Assembly: GCF_017744695.1 (NCBI RefSeq)
Contig: NZ_JAGIAS010000010.1
Coordinates: forward strand, 62,001 to 126,000
Length of the DNA: 64,000 nucleotides
Reading direction: 5' to 3'
Source of the DNA: Dyadobacter sp.
GTDB lineage: Bacteria > Bacteroidota > Bacteroidia > Cytophagales > Spirosomataceae
A model generated the notes under the pieces. It was not told the origin of the DNA, did no database searches, and was given only the letters and a program-made list of their open reading frames with translations. Position 1 is the first letter of the stretch. Each line of letters opens with the position of its first letter. The translations under genes and the position numbers were made by a program. This document shows positions 61,578 to 64,000 of the stretch, piece after piece.

Positions 61578-62516
61578 ATGAAACGTAATGCAATTTTCGC
61601 TACCCTTGTTGCCGCAGCTTTTTTGTGGGGCTGTAATAATCAGTCATCCGACAACGAGTCGGGATCGGAAGGGGGTAAAAAGCTGGTGATCGGGGCTACG
61701 ATGCTGAGCATGCAAAACGAGTTTATCGTGAATGTGAGCGACGCCATGGAAGCGAAAGCGAAGGAAATGGGCGTGGAACTGATTACGGTGGACGCTGAAC
61801 GTTCGGCGTTGAAGCAAGTGGAGCAGGTCGAGAGCTTTATCGGGCAGGGTGTGGACGCGATTATCATGAATCCCTGCGAAGTGGAAGCAAGTTCACCGGC
61901 GGTGAAACTGGCCATGGACGCGAAGATTCCCATTATCAATGTCAACTCCGAGACTTCCGCTAAGCCTACTGCATTTGTGGGTTCGGACGATACCGAGTCT
62001 GCGCGCATCGCGATGAAATACATTGCCGAAAAGCTGGGCGGCAAAGGGAACGTGCTGATGATGCACGGTTTCATGGGGCAGGCTGCCCAAATCCGGCGTG
62101 ATAACGGCGCGAAGGAGATCCTCAAAGCCAATCCGGGTCTTAGGCTCCTCGCAGAACAAACCGGTGAATGGGATCGCGCCAAGGGAATGTCGCTTACCGA
62201 AAACTGGATCCAGTCCTACGGCGACAAAATCAACGCCATCTTTGCCCAGAATGACGAAATGGGTATGGGTGCCGTAAAAGCGCTGGAAGCAGCCGGGCTA
62301 AAAGGTAAGGTGCTGGTGGTAAGCGTAGATGCTATTCCCGACGCATTGCAAGCTGTTAAAAAAGGAACATTGGATGCCACTGTTTTCCAGAATGCCAAAG
62401 AGCAAGGCGGAAAAGCGATTGAAACCGCGGTGAAGGCGGCTAAGAAAGAGGCGTTTGAGAAGGAGGTGCTGATTCCTTTTCAGTTGGTGACGAAGGAGAA
62501 TGCGGGGAATTTTTGA
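61578..62516 (+). CDS. Sugar ABC importer substrate-binding lipoprotein (RbsB-type)
   Basis: This 312-residue periplasmic binding protein of the RbsB/LacI-like type has a lipoprotein signal (MKRNAIFATLVAAAFLWGC, Cys19), so it is tethered to the inner membrane. The two-lobed fold is clear: MLSMQNEFIVNVSDAMEAKA, VDAIIMNPCEVEASSPAVKL, TAFVGSDDTESARIAMKYI, NAIFAQNDEMGMGAVKALEA. Substrate is unknown; ribose-, myo-inositol- and ketose-binding proteins share this layout. Its last 77 bp overlap the 3' end of an opposing small gene. Confidence 0.95.
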   Translation: MKRNAIFATLVAAAFLWGCNNQSSDNESGSEGGKKLVIGATMLSMQNEFIVNVSDAMEAKAKEMGVELITVDAERSALKQVEQVESFIGQGVDAIIMNPCEVEASSPAVKLAMDAKIPIINVNSETSAKPTAFVGSDDTESARIAMKYIAEKLGGKGNVLMMHGFMGQAAQIRRDNGAKEILKANPGLRLLAEQTGEWDRAKGMSLTENWIQSYGDKINAIFAQNDEMGMGAVKALEAAGLKGKVLVVSVDAIPDALQAVKKGTLDATVFQNAKEQGGKAIETAVKAAKKEAFEKEVLIPFQLVTKENAGNF

Positions 62517-62679
62517 AGGTCATACACTCGTAACCTGGGCCGAGTACCAGAGACAAATCCTTACCTTCGAGAAATTTTACAGCCTCATCTATTTTAGCCT
62601 GGACGCACGCTTCAACTGTTGGATAGTATTTAACTTCCCTTGGACGTCTGCGTTTGTTTTTGTCTATTGTATCGTTCAT
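62440..62679 (-). CDS. Small protein partner of the DUF6934 gene
   Basis: This 79-residue protein (MNDTIDKNKRRRPREVKYYP...) has a very basic N-terminus, a helical middle (VEACVQAKIDEAVKFLEGKD) and a low-complexity Pro/Ser tail. The tail is encoded over the 3' end of the convergent binding-protein gene and may be a recent read-through extension. The ATG overlaps the stop of the upstream DUF6934 gene by 4 bp, so the pair is translationally coupled. No known family recognised. A toxin-antitoxin-like role is only a guess. Confidence 0.62.
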   Translation of the reverse strand: MNDTIDKNKRRRPREVKYYPTVEACVQAKIDEAVKFLEGKDLSLVLGPGYECMTFKNSPHSPSSPTEKESAPPSQTPLS

Positions 62680-63122
62680 ACCGACCTCAATTTAATGAAG
62701 AATGCTTCATAGTGAGTGTTAATGCGGAATGGCTCGTTTACATAGCCATCCGTTCCATAAATTTCCAGAAAATTTTTGACTTTTGAAATCTCACGACTGA
62801 TTACTGCCCGATACAATCTCGTGCGCGCGGGAGAATTTCCTCTGACAAGTACCGTTGCAGATGGATGGTTTTCGAGAAATTGATGCAGGCAATGTATAAC
62901 GGTAGCCATAACCTTCGGCATATCTGCATTGTCACTGATGACAATATCCGATGTAGCTCCCTCCTGGTTAATGTCTGTCAGGGCGAGGTTGTACAGTTGA
63001 GCCGTCTTGTTTAGTATGGCAAATTCGATTCGTTTTTTAATACATTTAGTCTCGCTAATGCTTTCAAATTCAAATAGGCGACAGCTTTTTTGGGCTGTAA
63101 CGGGATAAAATTCCAAATCCAT
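62676..63122 (-). CDS. DUF6934-family protein
   Basis: This 148-residue protein starts MDLEFYPVTAQKSCRLFEF and continues with FAILNKTAQLYNLALTDIN, VMATVIHCLHQFLENHPSAT and VLVRGNSPARTRLYRAVISR, the layout of DUF6934 proteins common in Cytophagales. Function is unknown. Such genes usually come with a small partner, as here. It is transcribed against the surrounding sugar cluster, which suggests it was inserted as a separate module. An exact -7 element lies 61-68 nt upstream. Confidence 0.75.
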   Translation of the reverse strand: MDLEFYPVTAQKSCRLFEFESISETKCIKKRIEFAILNKTAQLYNLALTDINQEGATSDIVISDNADMPKVMATVIHCLHQFLENHPSATVLVRGNSPARTRLYRAVISREISKVKNFLEIYGTDGYVNEPFRINTHYEAFFIKLRSV

Positions 63123-63182
63123 ACAATCGGGAGATAACGGCTACCATATCGAATGCAGGAAGTTGAGCGGTTGTATGTGTAG

Positions 63183-63190
63183 CAAATGTA
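63183..63190 (-). promoter_or_regulatory. Bacteroidota -7 element (TACATTTG) for the DUF6934 pair
   Basis: On the minus strand TACATTTG matches TAnnTTTG exactly, about 60 nt before the ATG at 63122. No TTTG -33 box is seen at the usual distance. Confidence 0.45.
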
Positions 63191-63284
63191 AAATAATCCG
63201 GGCTTAAAAGTAAAACGCCACGCTCCCGGCCCTTTTACCCCCATATGGCATTTGCCAGTTTCCTAAAACCAATCAACATCACGA

Positions 63285-64000
63285 ATGAACACTTTCAATA
63301 TCAACCGTCGTAGTTTTCTCCACGGGGCCACGGCTGCATTGGCACTTTCAACTTTCGGAGCGCAGGGAATGGACCTGATCAATCCCGCCAAAACATGGCG
63401 TGTGGGGTTAATTGGGACCGGTTGGTATGGCAAGAGTGATCTTTTCAGATTGATTCAGGTTGCACCCGTGGAAGTGATCGCGCTTTGCGATGTGGATAAA
63501 AACCAGTTGAATGAAGCGGGTAAACTGGTGAGCCAGCGGCAGAAATCAGGCAAGACGCCAAAACTGTACGGCGACTACCAGAAAATGCTTGCGGAAAACC
63601 AATTGGACATAGTCCTGATCGGTACGCCTGATCACTGGCATGCGCTTCAGATGATCGACGCGGTGAAAGCAGGTGCGCACGTGTATGTGCAGAAGCCGAT
63701 CAGCGTGGATGTGATGGAGGGCGAAGCAATGGTGGCCGCTGCGCGGAAATATAAAAAAGTAGTGCAGGTAGGAACGCAGCGGAAAAGCACACCGCATTTG
63801 ATCGACGCCAAGAAGAATATCGTCGACGCTGGTTTGCTGGGCAAGATTTCACATGTCGAAATGTGCTGCTACTTCCATATGCGCGCCAATGGTAATCCTC
63901 CGGTAGAGGCGGTTCCCGATTACCTGGATTATGAAAAATGGACGGGCCCCGCGCCCCTGCGCCCGTACGACGGCTCGCCACATGTGCGCTGGTGGCGGAC
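63285..64000 (+). CDS. Tat-exported Gfo/Idh/MocA-family dehydrogenase, 3' part cut by window edge
   Basis: The first 238 codons are visible and open to the right edge. The N-terminus NRRSFLHGATAALALSTFGA is a twin-arginine signal, so the folded, cofactor-loaded enzyme acts in the periplasm. The Rossmann domain reads WRVGLIGTGWYGKSDLFRLI, and the family motifs LIGTPDHWHALQMIDAVKAG and VYVQKPISVDVMEGEAM are intact. Related exported enzymes include glycoside 3-dehydrogenases, which would supply 3-keto-sugars to the DUF1080 and ThuA-like proteins of the same cluster. It starts 162 bp from the divergent DUF6934 gene. Confidence 0.92.
   Translation, partial: MNTFNINRRSFLHGATAALALSTFGAQGMDLINPAKTWRVGLIGTGWYGKSDLFRLIQVAPVEVIALCDVDKNQLNEAGKLVSQRQKSGKTPKLYGDYQKMLAENQLDIVLIGTPDHWHALQMIDAVKAGAHVYVQKPISVDVMEGEAMVAAARKYKKVVQVGTQRKSTPHLIDAKKNIVDAGLLGKISHVEMCCYFHMRANGNPPVEAVPDYLDYEKWTGPAPLRPYDGSPHVRWWR

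Overview
The window looks like chromosome of a Bacteroidota bacterium of the order Cytophagales, and Dyadobacter or a close relative fits best. This is inferred from the gene families: a Bacteroidota-type alpha-2-macroglobulin, a TamB with a lipoprotein TamA variant (TamL), an OMP_b-brl_3 receptor, DUF4142, DUF6934, many exported glycoside enzymes, exact TAnnTTTG -7 promoter elements, and no clear Shine-Dalgarno sites. No rRNA, tRNA, CRISPR array or insertion sequence was recognised. Composition is even, with G+C near 50 % by eye.

Region 1 (1-31 kb) is mostly envelope and housekeeping. It holds a partial alpha-2-macroglobulin, an RND efflux adaptor/pump pair, a small antitoxin-like gene with a frameshifted PIN toxin, a fatty acid desaturase, metK, an FkbM methyltransferase, lipA with an outer-membrane protein, waaA, a ROK regulator, rsgA, a methylmalonyl-CoA epimerase, the tamB-tamL operon, a LolA-like exported protein, a TonB-receptor-like barrel and an exported GH20 hexosaminidase.

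Region 2 (31-47.6 kb) has a nucleotidyltransferase two-gene cassette, pyrD, ftsK, lolA, a eukaryotic-type topoisomerase IB and a complete red-light module (response regulator, heme oxygenase, bacteriophytochrome kinase). After these come a DUF4142 lipoprotein and a tight four-gene operon: a Cys-type sulfatase, an FAD oxidoreductase, a genuine formylglycine-generating enzyme with a lipoprotein signal, and a small hydrolase. A YceI protein closes the region.

Region 3 (47.6-64 kb) is a one-direction carbohydrate cluster. It contains an exported GH130-like protein, an exported DUF1080 protein, a DTE-type epimerase, an exported ThuA-like protein, an IolE-like TIM barrel, an alpha/beta hydrolase, a DUF4432 aldose-epimerase-like protein, a cupin, another TIM barrel, a Gfo/Idh/MocA dehydrogenase and a complete RbsA/RbsC/RbsB-type ABC importer. 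A second, Tat-exported Gfo/Idh/MocA enzyme runs off the right edge. The set resembles bacterial 3-keto-glycoside (ThuAB / DUF1080 lyase) routes, split between periplasm and cytoplasm and coupled to an ABC importer, which is unusual in a phylum dominated by SusCD uptake.

The most unusual sequence signal is in the intergenic DNA of region 3. Five spacers carry arrays in which a GC dinucleotide recurs mostly every 7 bp (GCTATAA-type words followed by their complements, giving imperfect hairpins). These include a pure (GCTATAA)6 run and a threefold 85-bp tandem repeat between the ABC ATPase and permease genes. A G+C-rich version of the same 7-bp rhythm (GCCGAAA/GCCGACA) lies beside them. I do not recognise this element.
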